Shown: piece by piece, positions 45,217 through 57,329 of the stretch | How the letters are laid out: every line of letters begins with the position of its first letter | How positions within the stretch are numbered: the first letter of the stretch is position 1 | DNA from: Cynocephalus volans | Taxonomy: Eukaryota; Chordata; Mammalia; Dermoptera; Cynocephalidae | NCBI RefSeq assembly: GCF_027409185.1 | Contig: NC_084474.1 | Location: forward strand, 27,681,382 to 27,745,381 | Direction: 5' to 3' | DNA length: 64,000 bases | The notes under the pieces: model-generated | The model's input: only the letters and a program-made list of their open reading frames with translations | The model's database searches: none | What the model was told of the DNA's origin: nothing | Position numbers and translations under genes: made by a program

Positions 45217-46214
45217 ATGCCCAGGTATCAATGTAAAGACACAAAGATCAAGAAAGAGCAGAGAAATGGGTTGCCACCAAATGAAACCAACAAAGCACCA
45301 GCAATTGAAACAGAGGAACAGCACATCTATGAAACATCTGACAGAGAATTCCAAATAACCCTCTTAAGGATGTTCAGGGAGTCACAGGAAAATACAGATA
45401 CAAAATTAAATGACATCTGGAAAAAAATTGGGGAGGAGAATGAGAAACTTGGCAAAGGAATTGATAGAGTCAATGAATGAGAAACTTGACAAAGGAATTG
45501 ATTGAGTCAATTAAAAGAACAGAAATTCTAGAAATAAAGAATACACCATTTGAGTCGAAAACTTGATAGAAAGCTCCAACAGCAGACTTAATCAAAAAGA
45601 GGAAAGAATTAGTGTGCTCAATGACAAAACATACGAAATTATCCAATCAGAGAAGCAAAAAGAAAAATGAAACAGAAATGTAGCAAACAAGGGACTCCTT
45701 CAAGGAAAATAATCTCATCATAACTGGCATATACAAAGGAGAGGAAAAAGGAAGAGATGCAGAAAGCATATTCAAGGACATGACGGCTGATAAATTCCCA
45801 AGTATGGAGAAAGATGACAGCATACATGTAAAGGAAGCTCAGAGGTTGCCAATCAAATTCAGTCCAAGGGGGAACACCCCAAGTCACATCATAATCAAAT
45901 TATCAAAAATCAAAGACAGAGAAAGGACTCTGAAAGCAGCAAGAGAAAAGAAACACGTAACATTCAACAGAGCCCCAATACGTCTCTCAGTGGATTTCTT
46001 AATAGAAACCCTGCAGGCCAGAAGAGAATGGAATGATATATTCAGAGTGCTGAACAAAAAAGACTGTCAACCAAGAATTCTGTATCTGGCAAAAGTAACC
46101 TTCAAATAGGGAGGAGAAATAAAGCCTTTCTCAGACAAACAAAAACTAAGGGAATTCATCAACACCAGATCTGCGTTACAAGAAATGCTAAATCCTCAGT
46201 TTGAAAGAAGATGA
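45217..46214 (+). pseudogene. L1 ORF1p, disrupted
   Basis: The frame opens at ATG 45217 with a basic and glutamine-rich start. A coiled-coil region contains EFQITLLRMFRESQENTDTK. A stop occurs at 45478. Later pieces read the RRM side, with IRLSVDFLIETLQARREWND (45975-46035) and ILNKKDCQPRILYLAKVTF at 46050-46105. Several frame changes lie in the middle (about 45480-45780). In L1 the product binds its own RNA. The reading matches the L1 at 14.5-15.5 kb in order and size (about 330 codons) but with greater decay. Confidence 0.8.
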
Positions 46215-46356
46215 TGCTAAACAGCAGCAAGAAAACATTTGAAGGTACATCATTCATTTTAAAGTAATTTCACAGAAAATCTCAGAATACTCCAGCATTG
46301 TAAACTGCTTACATTCTTAGTTTGAAGACTAAAGGCCAAACCTAAGAAGACACTAA

Positions 46357-48307
46357 CAGAGACTTCCAGTCAAGATGGTGGAATAGATGGTCCCCAGTGT
46401 CACTCTCTCCCAATTGTAAATCAACCAATTTACAACTATAAAAAACCAATGACAGCCAATCTGGGGCTGCTAGAGCTCAGGGGAAGAGGAGGAGAGACCT
46501 ATGGAGTGCGTGAGGGCAGAAGTCATGATGAGAGAAAGAAAGAACTGCTCTGACCATTTTGAGCCCCAGCCACTTCCAGGCTGGAGCTACTGAGTGCATG
46601 GAGCAGGAGCTGGTAAAAGGTGCAGCTGTGCCTTTCAGATGAAGTTGCTTGGAGGTGGCAGGGGAGAAGAGGGCCTTGGTGGTCCCCGGGCCAGCAATAC
46701 CACTAATAGGGTTCCTGTGGACCCACACAGGACCAAGGAGCCACAACAACTGAAAAAAAGGGGCCACTAGAGGCCAGTGAGTCATCTCAAGGGACTGAAG
46801 CATGGCCCATCCCATGGGAAGTGTTTGGAGCACCGGTGGTGGGGTAGATGGGCCCACTGGGGGAGAACTGGGGCACAGCAAGGACAGTTGATCTTCCCCC
46901 CAGTCAGCACAGGACCACTCAGAGGAGATTGGTCAAGAATGTAGAATTGCATGGGGTGCAGTTTGATGAAAAGACTCAGGCCCAGACCAGTGTGTCTACA
47001 CAACCCAGGTGCACCAGATTTCACCAGACCTAGAAGTACCTATAAAGTCAACCATTAAAACCTGAGCTGCACAAAAAGCTTTCCCCAGGGAATCAGCATC
47101 AAAGCAGCAATTTAGCTCAACCACAGAGCTCAAGTACTGGTCCTCACAGGAAGTTCCCCCATTTTAGAAGTAAGCAAACGACAACAAATTAGTTCCAGCA
47201 TAGAGTTTGAGTGGTGAGGGTTAGCCAATTATGTTATGCTAAGATGGCGGCAGGTGGACAGGAAGAACACCCAAAATGGCAGTGGAAAGTTTCAGGTCCC
47301 TAGAATAGCACATCTTCAGAGAACCACAAAAGAACCCCCCTTCTCCCTCACCACCACATCACCTTCCCATGCGTGCGATTTTCCCCACCTATAGGAAAGT
47401 CCCAGCTCAGCTTAAACTCTTATTTGGTCCTCTTGTCCAATGACAATGAGACAGCTCAACCTATTAGGATATATAAGGCACTCCCTAGTTCTGCATGTGG
47501 CTGCTCCCACTTTGAGAGGGCAGTCCACCCGCTCTCCCCTGAAGCCCTCCAATATACATTCTGGCTGAGTATCTGTCTCTCAGTGTAATTCTTTGTGACT
47601 TTGGGCCATCTATTTCAGTGAGAACAGCAAATAATCCAACACAGAACTGAAAGAAAAAGCAAAGTACCCACACCAGAGACAAAGTTTGATATTAACTAGT
47701 AAAGTTCTCATTTCACCGAAGAACACCTATAATATCTACAAGGACTGGAAGTCCGCCACACTACCAAACCAGAAAGAGGGGAGGGCCAAGGGCCTCAGCC
47801 ATACCCCCTGACACCTGCAACCAGTCCTGAGGGTGAGGGGCCTTGGGCCTTGGTCATTCCCCACAACACATGCAACCAACCCAGCGATGACCACCGAGCC
47901 ACTGCAGGTGTGCCCTGGGCTCCCTGGAGCCGAGGTGGTGGGGGGCCTTGGTCCTCAGCCACACACCCCCAATACATGCAACCAGCCCAGCGATGACCAC
48001 CAAGCCACAGCAAGAAGGGCCCCAGGTTCCTGAGCTGGGGTGGTGGGAAGTGAGGGCTTTTGCCACAACCCACTGACATCTACACCCAGCCTGGCAATGA
48101 CAAGCCACCACTGGAAGCCCCCTGGTCTCCCCTGTGGGAACGTAGGGGGGTGCCATAAGCCTCAATCCCACCCCTCCTCACTCCTTCTTCCATCACTTTT
48201 TCTTCCCCTTTCTCCTCTCCCCCTCCCTCCCAACTTCTCTGCAACATCATAGAATGTAAAAAAAATAATATTAATAAAATAAAAATATATATTTATATAT
48301 ATAAATA
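46357..48307 (+). mobile_element. Composite L1-derived element, tail type A, full length
   Basis: The element starts with a complete L1 5'UTR terminus (gagacttccagtcaagatgg at 46359) and keeps about 870 bp of head. After a solo LTR (47232-47626) come a joining segment (47627-47760) and three tandem GC-rich modules built on gggccttgg...cagccacacccc words (47785-48060). A pyrimidine-rich block (48165-48240) and an A-rich tail close it. Ten-bp duplications aaga(c/t)actaa at 46347-46356 and 48308-48317 bracket it. No L1 coding frame is present. Without the LTR it would be about 1.55 kb. It is the clearest member of this family in the window. Confidence 0.75.
47232..47626 (+). mobile_element. ERV solo LTR inside the composite element
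   Basis: The insert begins tgttatgctaagatggcggc and ends gtgagaaca. It carries a TATA box in ggatatataaggcact (about 47468-47480) and CCAAT-like tccaatgaca (47448). The homologous element at 35.1 kb lacks it, so its limits are known within a few bases. A gccaatta and gcaaata pair may be the short target duplication. Confidence 0.65.
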
Positions 48308-48680
48308 AAGATACTAATATGTACAACAAGCATATAAGAGATAGGGAATATTAAAAGATGTAACTTGAAATGACAAATTGCCAAAAAGTTGAGAGGAATG
48401 ATGCCAAAGCATAGAGTTGGCTTTGGTTTTTTCTTTTTACTTAGATACCAAAGTTAAGTTGTTATTAGTCTAAAATAATCTGCTATAACTATAACATATT
48501 TGTGTAAGCCTCATGGTAAGCACAACACAAAAACTTATAAGAGGCATACTAAAAATAAATAGCGAGAAATCAAAATACACTGCTAGATAAAACCACTCAA
48601 TCACAAAGGAAGACAGTAAAATTGGAAAAAAGAAAAAAAGGATCACCAAAACAACCAGATAAAAAGGAACAAAATGATAG

Positions 48681-51490
48681 TAACAAGTCCCTACATATCA
48701 ATAATAACTCTAAATGTAAACAGATTAAATGCCCCAATTAAAAGACACAGAGTGGGCTCAATGGATTATAAAAAAAGAACCAACAATATGCTGCCTACAA
48801 GAAACTCACTTAACTAATAAAGACATACACTGGCTGAAAATGAAGGGATGGAAAAAGATATTTCATGCAAATGGAAACCAAAAAAGAGCCGGAGTAGCTA
48901 TATACATAAATAAAATAGACATCAAGCCAAGGAAAGTAAAAAAAAGATAAAGAAGGTCATTGTATAGTGATTAAGGGATCAATTCAACAAAATGATATAA
49001 CAATTCTAAATATATACATACCCAACTCCAGTTGTATACAATTACTGTTGGACCTACTGGGAGAGATAGACTCCAATATACCAATAGTTGGGGACTTTAA
49101 TACCCTACTTTCAGCAAAGGACAGATCATCTAGACACAATATTAACCAGGAAACAACAGAATTAATCTCTACTATAGGCTGACTTTACCTAATGGACATT
49201 TATAGAACATTTCATTCAACAGCTGCAGAATACACATTCTCCTCAGCAGCACATGGAACATTCTCAAGAATAGACCATATTGGGACACAAAACAACTCTC
49301 AACAAATTATAAAAAAATTGAAAACATATCAATTACCTTGTCTGACAATGGAAGAAAACTAGAAATTAGCAACAAAGTGACACTAGAAACCTTATGAATA
49401 CATGGAAATTAAACAATACATTTCTAAGCAACAAATGGTTCAAAGAAGAAATCGAGAAGGAAATTAAAAAATTCCTGGAGACAAATGAAAATGCAAACAC
49501 TCCTACCAGAACTCATGAGATAAAATGAAAGCAGTTCTAAAAGGGAAGTTTACAGCAATAAATGCCTATATCAAAAAAGAAGAAAGACTCCAAATAAACA
49601 ACCTAATGTTACAACTCAGGGAACTGGAAAAACAAGAACAAAGCAAACGCAAAGTCAGTAGAAGTAGAGAAATAAGAAAGATTAGAGCAGAAATAAATAA
49701 ATTAGAGATTAAAAAATCAATAGAAAATGTTGATGAAACAAAGAGAGGTTTTTTGGAAAGATAAACAAAATTGATAAATCTTTAGCTAGACTAATGAAGA
49801 AAAAAAAAGAATACTCAAAATCAAAACAAAAAAGCAGACATTACAACTGATACCACAGAAATACAAAGGATCTTAAGAGACTGCTATGAACAACTACATG
49901 CAAACACACTGGAAAACTTAGAAGAAATGGACAAATGCCTGAACACATACAACTCACCAAAGTTGAATCATGAAGAACTAGAAAACCTAAACAGACTCAT
50001 AATGAGTAATGAAACTGAAGCAGTAATAAAGTCTTCCAACAAAGAAAACTCCAGGACCAGATGGCTTCCCTGCCAAATTCTACTAAATATTTAAAGAAGA
50101 ACTACTACTAATTCTTCTCAAACTCTTCCAAAAAATTGGTGAGGAGGGAATACTTCCAAACTCATTCTGAGGCCAGCATTATCCTCATACCAAAACCTTA
50201 AAAAGACAAAACAAGAAAAGAAAACAACAGACCAATATCTCTAATAAACACCGATGTGAAGCAAACAGAATCCAACAACACATTAAAAAGATCATCACCA
50301 CGATCAAGTGGGATTCATCCCAAGGATGAAAGAATCATTCAACATATGCAAATCTATAAACGTGATACATCACATCAACAGAATGAATGAAACCCACCCC
50401 CCATATGGTCATTTCAATAGATGCAGAGAAAACATTGATAAAATCCAACACCCCTTCATGATAAAAACAGTCAACAAATTAGGTATAGAAGGAATGTACC
50501 TCAACACAATAAAGGCCATATATAACAAACCCATAGCCAAATCATACTGAATGAACAGAAATTGGAGGCTTTTCCTTTAAGATCTGGAACAAGACAAGAA
50601 TGCGCACTTTCTTCATTCTTATTCAACATAATACTAGAAGTTCTAGCCTGTGTAATAAGGCAAGAGAAAGCAGCAAAGGGCATTCAAATTGAAAAGGAAG
50701 GAATCAGACTATCCCTATTTGTAGATTACATGATCTTATACATAGTAAACCCTAAAAAGTCCACCAAAAAAATTCTAGAATAAGTGAATTCTGTACAGTA
50801 GCAGGATCCAAAATCAATAGCCTTTCTCTACACCAATACTGCAATAGCTGAAGAAGAAATCAAGAAAGTAATCCTCTTCACAGCAGCTACCAAAAAAATG
50901 AAATACCTAGGGGTAAATTTAATGAAGGAGGTGAAAGACCTCTACAACAAAAACCATAAAACATTGGAGAAAAAAGTTGAAGAAGGCACAGTTAAATAAA
51001 AAGATATAACATGTTCATGGGTCAGAAGAATAAACATCATCAAAATGTCCATATTCCACAAAAACATGTATACATTCAACACAATCCTGATCAAAATACC
51101 AATGACATTCTTCACAGAAATAGAAAAAATGATCTTAAAATTTATATGGAACCACAGAAAAACCCAAATAGCTAAATCAATCTTGAACAAAAAGAACAGA
51201 GCTGGAGGCATCACACTCCCAGACTTCAAAATATGTTACATAGCTAGTAAACAAGAGAGCATGGTACTGGCGTAAAAAAAAAAACAACAAAAAACAAATT
51301 GGCCAATGGAACAGAACAGAGAGCCCTGAAATAAACACACACATTTATAGCCAACTGATTTTCCATAATGGTGCTGAAAACATACAGTGGGGAAAGAACA
51401 GCCTCTTTGACAAATGGTGCTGGGAAAACTGGATATCCACATGCAGAAGATTGGAACTAGATCCCTATCTCTCACCATACACAAAAAGCA
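48681..51490 (+). pseudogene. L1 ORF2p, disrupted and 3'-truncated
   Basis: The reading starts around 48681 (ISIITLNVNRLNAPIKRH) and covers the endonuclease (QETHLTNKDIHW at 48800; VGDFNTLLSAKDRSSRH at 49085-49135). The ORF2 linker follows at 49525-49764. The reverse transcriptase includes an altered catalytic box FVDY (50717-50728) where FADD or FVDD is expected. Sequence ends near [10 protein letters not shown] at 51490, so the C-terminal zinc knuckle is missing. There are many stops and frameshifts. As with other L1s the intact enzyme would cut DNA and reverse-transcribe; this copy is dead. Confidence 0.8.
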
Positions 51491-52735
51491 ACTCAAAACT
51501 TTCAGCTTAAAATTGCCACTGAGGCTATACTGAACTCTGTTTGAATTATTTGATGGATGATCAATTGTAATCTGTAGCCCGTTCCCTGACCCCACCCTTG
51601 ACCACCCCCCACTGATCATATTTTTACATTTTCTTCTTCCCACTGGAGTTCTTAGTTTGATAAGTTTTCTTATTCTTACTTTATTGAGTGGCCTACTCAT
51701 ATCTTGGAAAATTTGTTGGTCTGAATTCTCCTGAGTCCCATTGTTTGGAAGATGTATTTCCTCCTTTTATGTCTTCTTTCATAGTTTTTTTGGATACGAT
51801 AAAACTTTGTAAACTCATACAGAGTCCCGACAAGATACATTATCTTGGAAAAATTACCTTCACATTTGGGTTAAAAGAATATTTCCTTAAAGGATAGGTT
51901 TAGTAGTTCTCCCTTCAGCTCCTGGAAACACCAAATTCTTATAGTTCTTTCGTGGGACCACCCTGAGGAACTTCTTTTAGTAAGGATCCAGTCACTTCTA
52001 TACTCCCAAATTGCATAGTTGTGTCTGTGAATGACATTGCTGTCATCTAGATTTTTTAATAGATAAGTCATGGGGAAATCTATTAGACACCTGGTTACTT
52101 AAGAATCCTTTGAAAATTGATCATTCATTTGTGAGATCTATGGACATGGTCTATTAACTATCCAACTTCCTTTTTCCTCCACCCCTGCAATGACTATACT
52201 AGAAAATGGAATTTGCTGCAAAGACATTTAAAAAATGAAATATACTTCCTTCAGAATGGTCCAGTTTATATATGTAATGTAATATATGGTCATGTAATAT
52301 CTAATTTATTTTATAACTGATTTTAAATTAGGCTATGTAGTAGAATAAACTAATTCATAAGAAAAAATTAGTGTCAGAGACCGCCAAATAGTAGACAAAT
52401 GCATGTTGATAAAAGTGAGGTTCTATCACTCACATCTTATTTTGGGTCTGCTGTCCAAGGAAAGATTGTATTGGTGGTGTGTAGGGCCAAGGCATTTGTA
52501 TAGCAAATTCTTAGGTACTGAATTTTAACTCTGGTCTCAAAAGTTTAGATTGGTTTTTCAGCATATCCTCCAAAGTGCGGACTGTAGAAATCAGGGGATG
52601 ATATTTGAACTAATCAGTTTTGTAGTATGTAGGAAGCTTTGTTAAAGATCTATTGGCCTATCTTCTATTATAAGCAAAATCAAACATTGACTTCTTTTGG
52701 TCTGTTCTACTAATATATATATATATGTATATATA
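51491..52735. other. Single-copy-like non-coding sequence
   Basis: I see no recognised repeat or gene. A TA/TG-rich run at 52710-52738 precedes the SINE. Short open frames (for example 51871-52071 minus) lack features of coding exons. Confidence 0.45.
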
Positions 52736-52912
52736 TATTTTTTGTCTTTTTGTGACCGGTAAGGGGATTGCAACCCTTGGCTTGGTGTCCCCGCACCACG
52801 CTTAGCTAGTGAGTGCACTGGCCAGTCCTATATAGGATCTGAACCCGCGGTGGGAGCGCCGCTGTGCTCCCAAGTGCCGCACTCTCCCGAGTGCGCCACG
52901 GGGCCGGCCCCA
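52736..52912 (-). mobile_element. tRNA-derived SINE (antisense)
   Basis: The plus strand reads gtgaccggtaaggggattgc, two tRNA-like units and cacggggccggcccc. The minus-strand B box is near 52835 (gggttcagatcc). It has the same dimeric build as the copies at 28.3 and 58.4 kb. Confidence 0.85.
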
Positions 52913-53659
52913 ACAATATATTTTGATAATTTAAATTTTGCCTTTTTTTTTGATGGATGACAGTTTAGCCTAATTTGTCAGACAAAATGGCTTATGTGGT
53001 TCTTGTATTTGAATTATGAGAACTTCAGAGGCATAGAAATTTGCCTTCTTCCACCCATATATTTATTCTGATTTATATTACTTCTTTTAAGAATTGTGAT
53101 AGCTTGTCTAGTTGATTTTGTAGGCTTTACATTGCTCATATATAGAAGATCTTTTTCTGTTACATTTAATTTGAGAAACTCTTCAGGTAACATTGCTGTT
53201 TTATTCTTAAATATTGTCTGTGCGGAAATGGACCTCAGCTGTTTAATATATTAATGTAAATAATGCTTAAATCATTTTAAAATAAAAATGCTCTCATTTT
53301 ATCATTAGAAATTAATAAACTCATGTGTAATGACATATTTGTATCCTATTCAAGTGCAGTTTAAAAAGAAAAACAATTCCTTGAAGTGATTTTTTGAAGA
53401 CTAAAAAAAAGGGTAACAAGTAAAATAATGTGGGCTACAGGCACATAATGTATAGCTTCTTTAATGATCCCTTAACTTTTAAAATTTCTTGAACATAAAA
53501 GCGGTGCTAATCTGATTAGTAACTGTGATTGAGTAAATCAACTGTAAAAATGGACTGTGTCCTGGTTTTTAACATGATACCATGAAGTCATTTGAGAACT
53601 GCCTCTGTGGAACATAAAAGTCTCTTTGATGGAATATTTATTCTATGATTAAAAACTAT

Positions 53660-53720
53660 ATTTATATATATTTTTTACATATACACACACGCATACACAC
53701 ATATATACACACTATATCAT
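53660..53720. repeat. TA/CA-rich simple repeat
   Basis: Imperfect tata and acacac runs. Confidence 0.8.
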
Positions 53721-53909
53721 TTGTATTGTTTCCATAAATAGATATAAAATTTAGTTCCTAGAAAACTTACAGGCAGGAAAGAAAAACATTTTGATACAAA
53801 CAAACATCAAGTCTGGGTGTGAATGTGGTTACCAGAAATGAAGACTCCAGATTATTTAGTGCTCTTTTTAAACTTTTATCCTGCCTTCTTCCTGCCTCCA
53901 GACATACTT

Positions 53910-53983
53910 GGGTACTTCAGAAAATTCATGGAAAAAAAGGATGTAAAGATAATGTAAATCTTTCCACAAACGTTTTGAAGTAC
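53910..53983. mobile_element. Palindromic mariner-like MITE
   Basis: Arms gggtacttcagaaaattcat and cgttttgaagtac are inverted repeats about 30 bp long. This is the same family as 63802-63876. Confidence 0.8.
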
Positions 53984-55467
53984 ATGGTACATATAGAGAG
54001 ACAAGAGTTAATATCTGAGAGACTGTTGTGTTGTAGGCATTTTACATATGGTACCTCATTTAGTTTGAAGAATCGGGAAATTTGGCAAGCTTTGTGATGT
54101 TGAAAAAATTGTTAACTGTATTGCGAGACCTTGGAAATATTCCTCAGCCTTCTATCTAGCCCGTAGCATATTTTTGTATGTCACATTAGCAGTCACAGAT
54201 ACTTCTTTTAAAGCAGAGAAGTTCATTCCTTGGCACCCACATGCACTGCAATTAGACTTCTTGCAAAATGCCAAAAATCTCTGGCAGTTTAAGTGAAGTC
54301 CAAAGAAATGTCAGCACTGCTTATGAATGTATTTTTTGGAAAAAAAGTGTTCATGTTCAAGTTGTTAATATGTATGAAAATATGCTAAGAAAGGCAAGGT
54401 TTTAACTAAATAAAATAAAATTTTCTTAATTTACAGTTTATATGGAATTTAAATGGAACTTTCCATTTTTATCACAGTAGATATCTGTTAAAATTTCAAA
54501 TTAGGTGATTCCCTTTTTAATTTTTTTTTTCACAAACCCAGTGAATATCTTATTTATAAATTAAATCACTTTGTGCTTTTAAAATGCTTTTTGCACAAGA
54601 ATTTTATTATTAACAACGTCATAAAATGTGAGTGTGTATGTCATGTAAGACACATTATAATAGATGAGATGGGAGCAATTGACCGAACAAAATTAGGGTT
54701 TGTTTCAACTTGGCTGCTTGACATTTTTCCTTCGTTTCATGGCAAATTTTGAAAGAACCAACCAAGTTTGTTGCCCTTTTAAGGGTTTCATACAGCACAT
54801 TGGTTTGGTTTGTGGGAGGAGTGTTCTACCTTCAAATATAGAAGTTAACAAAAAATTTTCAAATAGGCCTATATTATATGATTTAAAAACTAAATTCCAA
54901 GTAAACTTGGATTTTAGATTCATGATTTAACTGTGGGCATAGAGAATGGGACAAGAGCTTTCAAGGTTGGGGCAAGGGCAGTGGTTGAATACCTAACTAT
55001 TCAGTTTAATATATAAGGACTGCCAGGCAGAAAATGGTGCTTAGGAGAGTAGAGGATATTCCAACCATAAAAATTAAATTATCCCAAGCTATATTATCCA
55101 TTGGGTCATTAATAATCTTAATAAAATCCAGTTCTAATTCTAAGATCATTACATGCATTAATTTTCTACCTCTACCTTTTATTCCCCTAACAATTTTCAG
55201 TTACCAATTTTTAGAAGATCTTAAACTGCTCTAATGTCAAAGAAATTTAATGTTTTCCTGCAAAAAAGGGAAATTCTACTGTTGAAAATCTTGATAACTT
55301 TTATCAACAAAATAAGTGGAACATATGACATTTCTTTGGCACTTACTGTCTCATATACTTGTTTTGCAGTTTATCTTTTAAATAAAAAGAATAGAGTTTG
55401 TCGTACTAGTGCCTGATCTCAAATCCTAGCTCCTCTACTTGTCAAATGTGTGACCTTTTGTAAATTA

Positions 55468-55766
55468 CAGTCAGCCCTCTGTATCCATGTGTTCTGTATC
55501 ATTAATTTCAATCAACTGTGGATTGAAAAAATAACAATAAAAAATAATACAAATAAAAAACAAAACAGTATAACAACAATTTACATAGCATTTACATTGT
55601 ATTAGGTATTGTAAGTAATCTAGACTTGATTTAAAGTATATGGGATGATGTGCATAGGTTACATGCAACTATGACACCATTTCATATCAGAGACTTCAGC
55701 ATCAGCAGATTTTGGTACCTGCAGGGGTCCTGGAACCAATCATCAGTGGATAATGAGGGTCACCTG
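55468..55766 (+). mobile_element. Tigger-derived MITE (pogo group)
   Basis: Terminal inverted repeats start cagtcagccctctgtatcca and end with a gggtcacctg. TA flanks both ends (55466-55467 and 55767-55768). Inner words such as cctgcaggggtcctggaacc are typical of Tigger/MER2-type elements. Confidence 0.85.
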
Positions 55767-55984
55767 TACTTAGTCTTTCTCTGCCTCAGTTTCTTATTTG
55801 GGATGAAGAACATAATAGGACTTCTGTATAAGTTAAACAGGAAAATATAAGTAAGGCACTTAAAACAATGAGCACTAAAGAAGTGCTGGCTATGACTATA
55901 ATTGCTGTTGTTATTACTACATAATTTTATTTCCATGAATTTCTGGGGCGTCCTCAGGACCTCGCCCTTTTAGGAAGTAGAATT

Positions 55985-56470
55985 TCTGGACCAAGAGTTT
56001 GATTATTTTAAAGCCTCTTGATATATATTACTGTTTTTCTAAAAAGATTTTACCAATTTATATTCCCAAAGCACCTTGAAAATTCCCATTTCACTGGTTC
56101 CAATACACAATTATTTATAATTTTGAATCATTGCTAAGTAATGCTTAAACAAAATATTATATTGTGTCTTCAATTTTCACTTTCCTGGTGATGAAATAAG
56201 TTTATTTTTTCATGAGTTTATTATGTATTTGTAAAAGTGCTCATGTCCTGTCCTATTTTTCTTTGAGGTGTTACTGTTTTGTTCACCTATTTTTATGAAA
56301 ACTTTATTTATTAAGGATATTAACTTTGGTCATATTGTTGCAAATATATTTTCTTTTTAATTTTATATTTCCATATACAAAAATTTTAAATGCTTATGTA
56401 GTGAAATCTGCTGATCTTTTTCTTTGTGATTTCTTTCACTGAAAAGCCTCAATTCTTAAGATTTATAAAA
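55985..56470 (-). mobile_element. Old L1 ORF2 3' fragment (antisense)
   Basis: T-rich reverse complement of old L1 ORF2 end, with cttcaattttcactttcctg near 56170. It is interrupted on its right side by a younger L1 end. Confidence 0.55.
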
Positions 56471-56487
56471 CTTATTGCTGGTTTTAA

Positions 56488-57315
56488 AGGAGCTGAATAG
56501 GCATTTCTCAAAGGAAGATATACAGATGGGCAACAGACACATGTAAAAATGCTCAACATCACTCAGCATCTGGGAAATGCAAATCAAGACCACTTTGAGA
56601 TACCATCTCACTCCGGTTAGGTTGGCTAAAATCCAAAAGCCTGAGAATGATAAGTGCTCAAGAGGTTGCAGAGAAAAAGGAACTCTCATCCACTGTTGGT
56701 GGGACTGCGAAATGGTGCAGCCTTTATGGAAAATGGTATGGAGGTTCCTCAAACAATTACAGATAGATCTACCATATGACCCAGCGATTCCACTGTTGGG
56801 AATATACCCAGAGGAACGGAAATCATCATGCTGAAGGGATATCTGTACTCCCTTGCTTATTGCAGCACTATTTACAATAGCCAAGAGTTGGAACCAGCCC
56901 AAATGTCCATCATCAGATGAATGGATAAGGAAACTGGTACATCTACACAATGGAATAGTACTCTGCTATAAAAAAACAACAAAATACTACCATTTGCAAC
57001 AACGTGGATGGACTTAGAGAAAATTATATTAAGTGAAACAAGTCAGGCCCAGAAAGAGAAATACCATACATTCTCACTTATTTGTGGGAGCTAAAAATAA
57101 ATAAATAAATAAACATACAAACAAATCAAGGATGGGGCGGGGAAGAACACTAAATAATCACAAAAATACCTTGAACAATTTAAGTCAAGTGAACAGATAT
57201 GATGTGGAGGGGAGGAGAGGAGAGGGTGGAGAGGAACGGGTAAAGGGGCATGAAAATAAACTACAATGAATATTGAGAAATAAAATAAAAAATAAGAAAA
57301 AAACAGAAACAAAGC
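56488..57315 (+). mobile_element. 5'-truncated L1 3' end
   Basis: The ORF2 C-terminus includes the zinc knuckle [18 protein letters not shown] (56654-56707). The 3'UTR has a purine-rich tract and A-tail. Fourteen-bp duplications attgctggtt(t/c)taa with one mismatch flank it (56474-56487 and 57316-57329). Confidence 0.9.
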
Positions 57316-57329
57316 ATTGCTGGTTCTAA

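Larger units (their letters stand above)
44280..51490 (+). mobile_element. Sense L1, 5'UTR to ORF2, lacking its 3' end
   Basis: A 5'UTR starts near 44288 (gtcatcaagatggtggaata) and ORF1 spans 45217-46214. The inter-ORF sequence is split by a composite element (46357-48307) and resumes to 48680. ORF2 then runs to about 51490, where it stops before the zinc-knuckle region. No 3'UTR or A-tail follows. The head differs from that of the composite elements (gtcatcaagatgg against cttccagtcaagat). Confidence 0.8.
52913..55467. other. Single-copy-like AT-rich sequence
   Basis: It contains a TA/CA-rich simple stretch (53660-53720) and a MITE (53910-53983). The rest shows no gene, RNA or repeat that I can name. 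Confidence 0.45.

Noticed and set aside
53651-53720. CRISPR-like repeat structure
   Set aside because: It is a simple TA/CA repeat in mammalian DNA. There are no spaced direct repeats.
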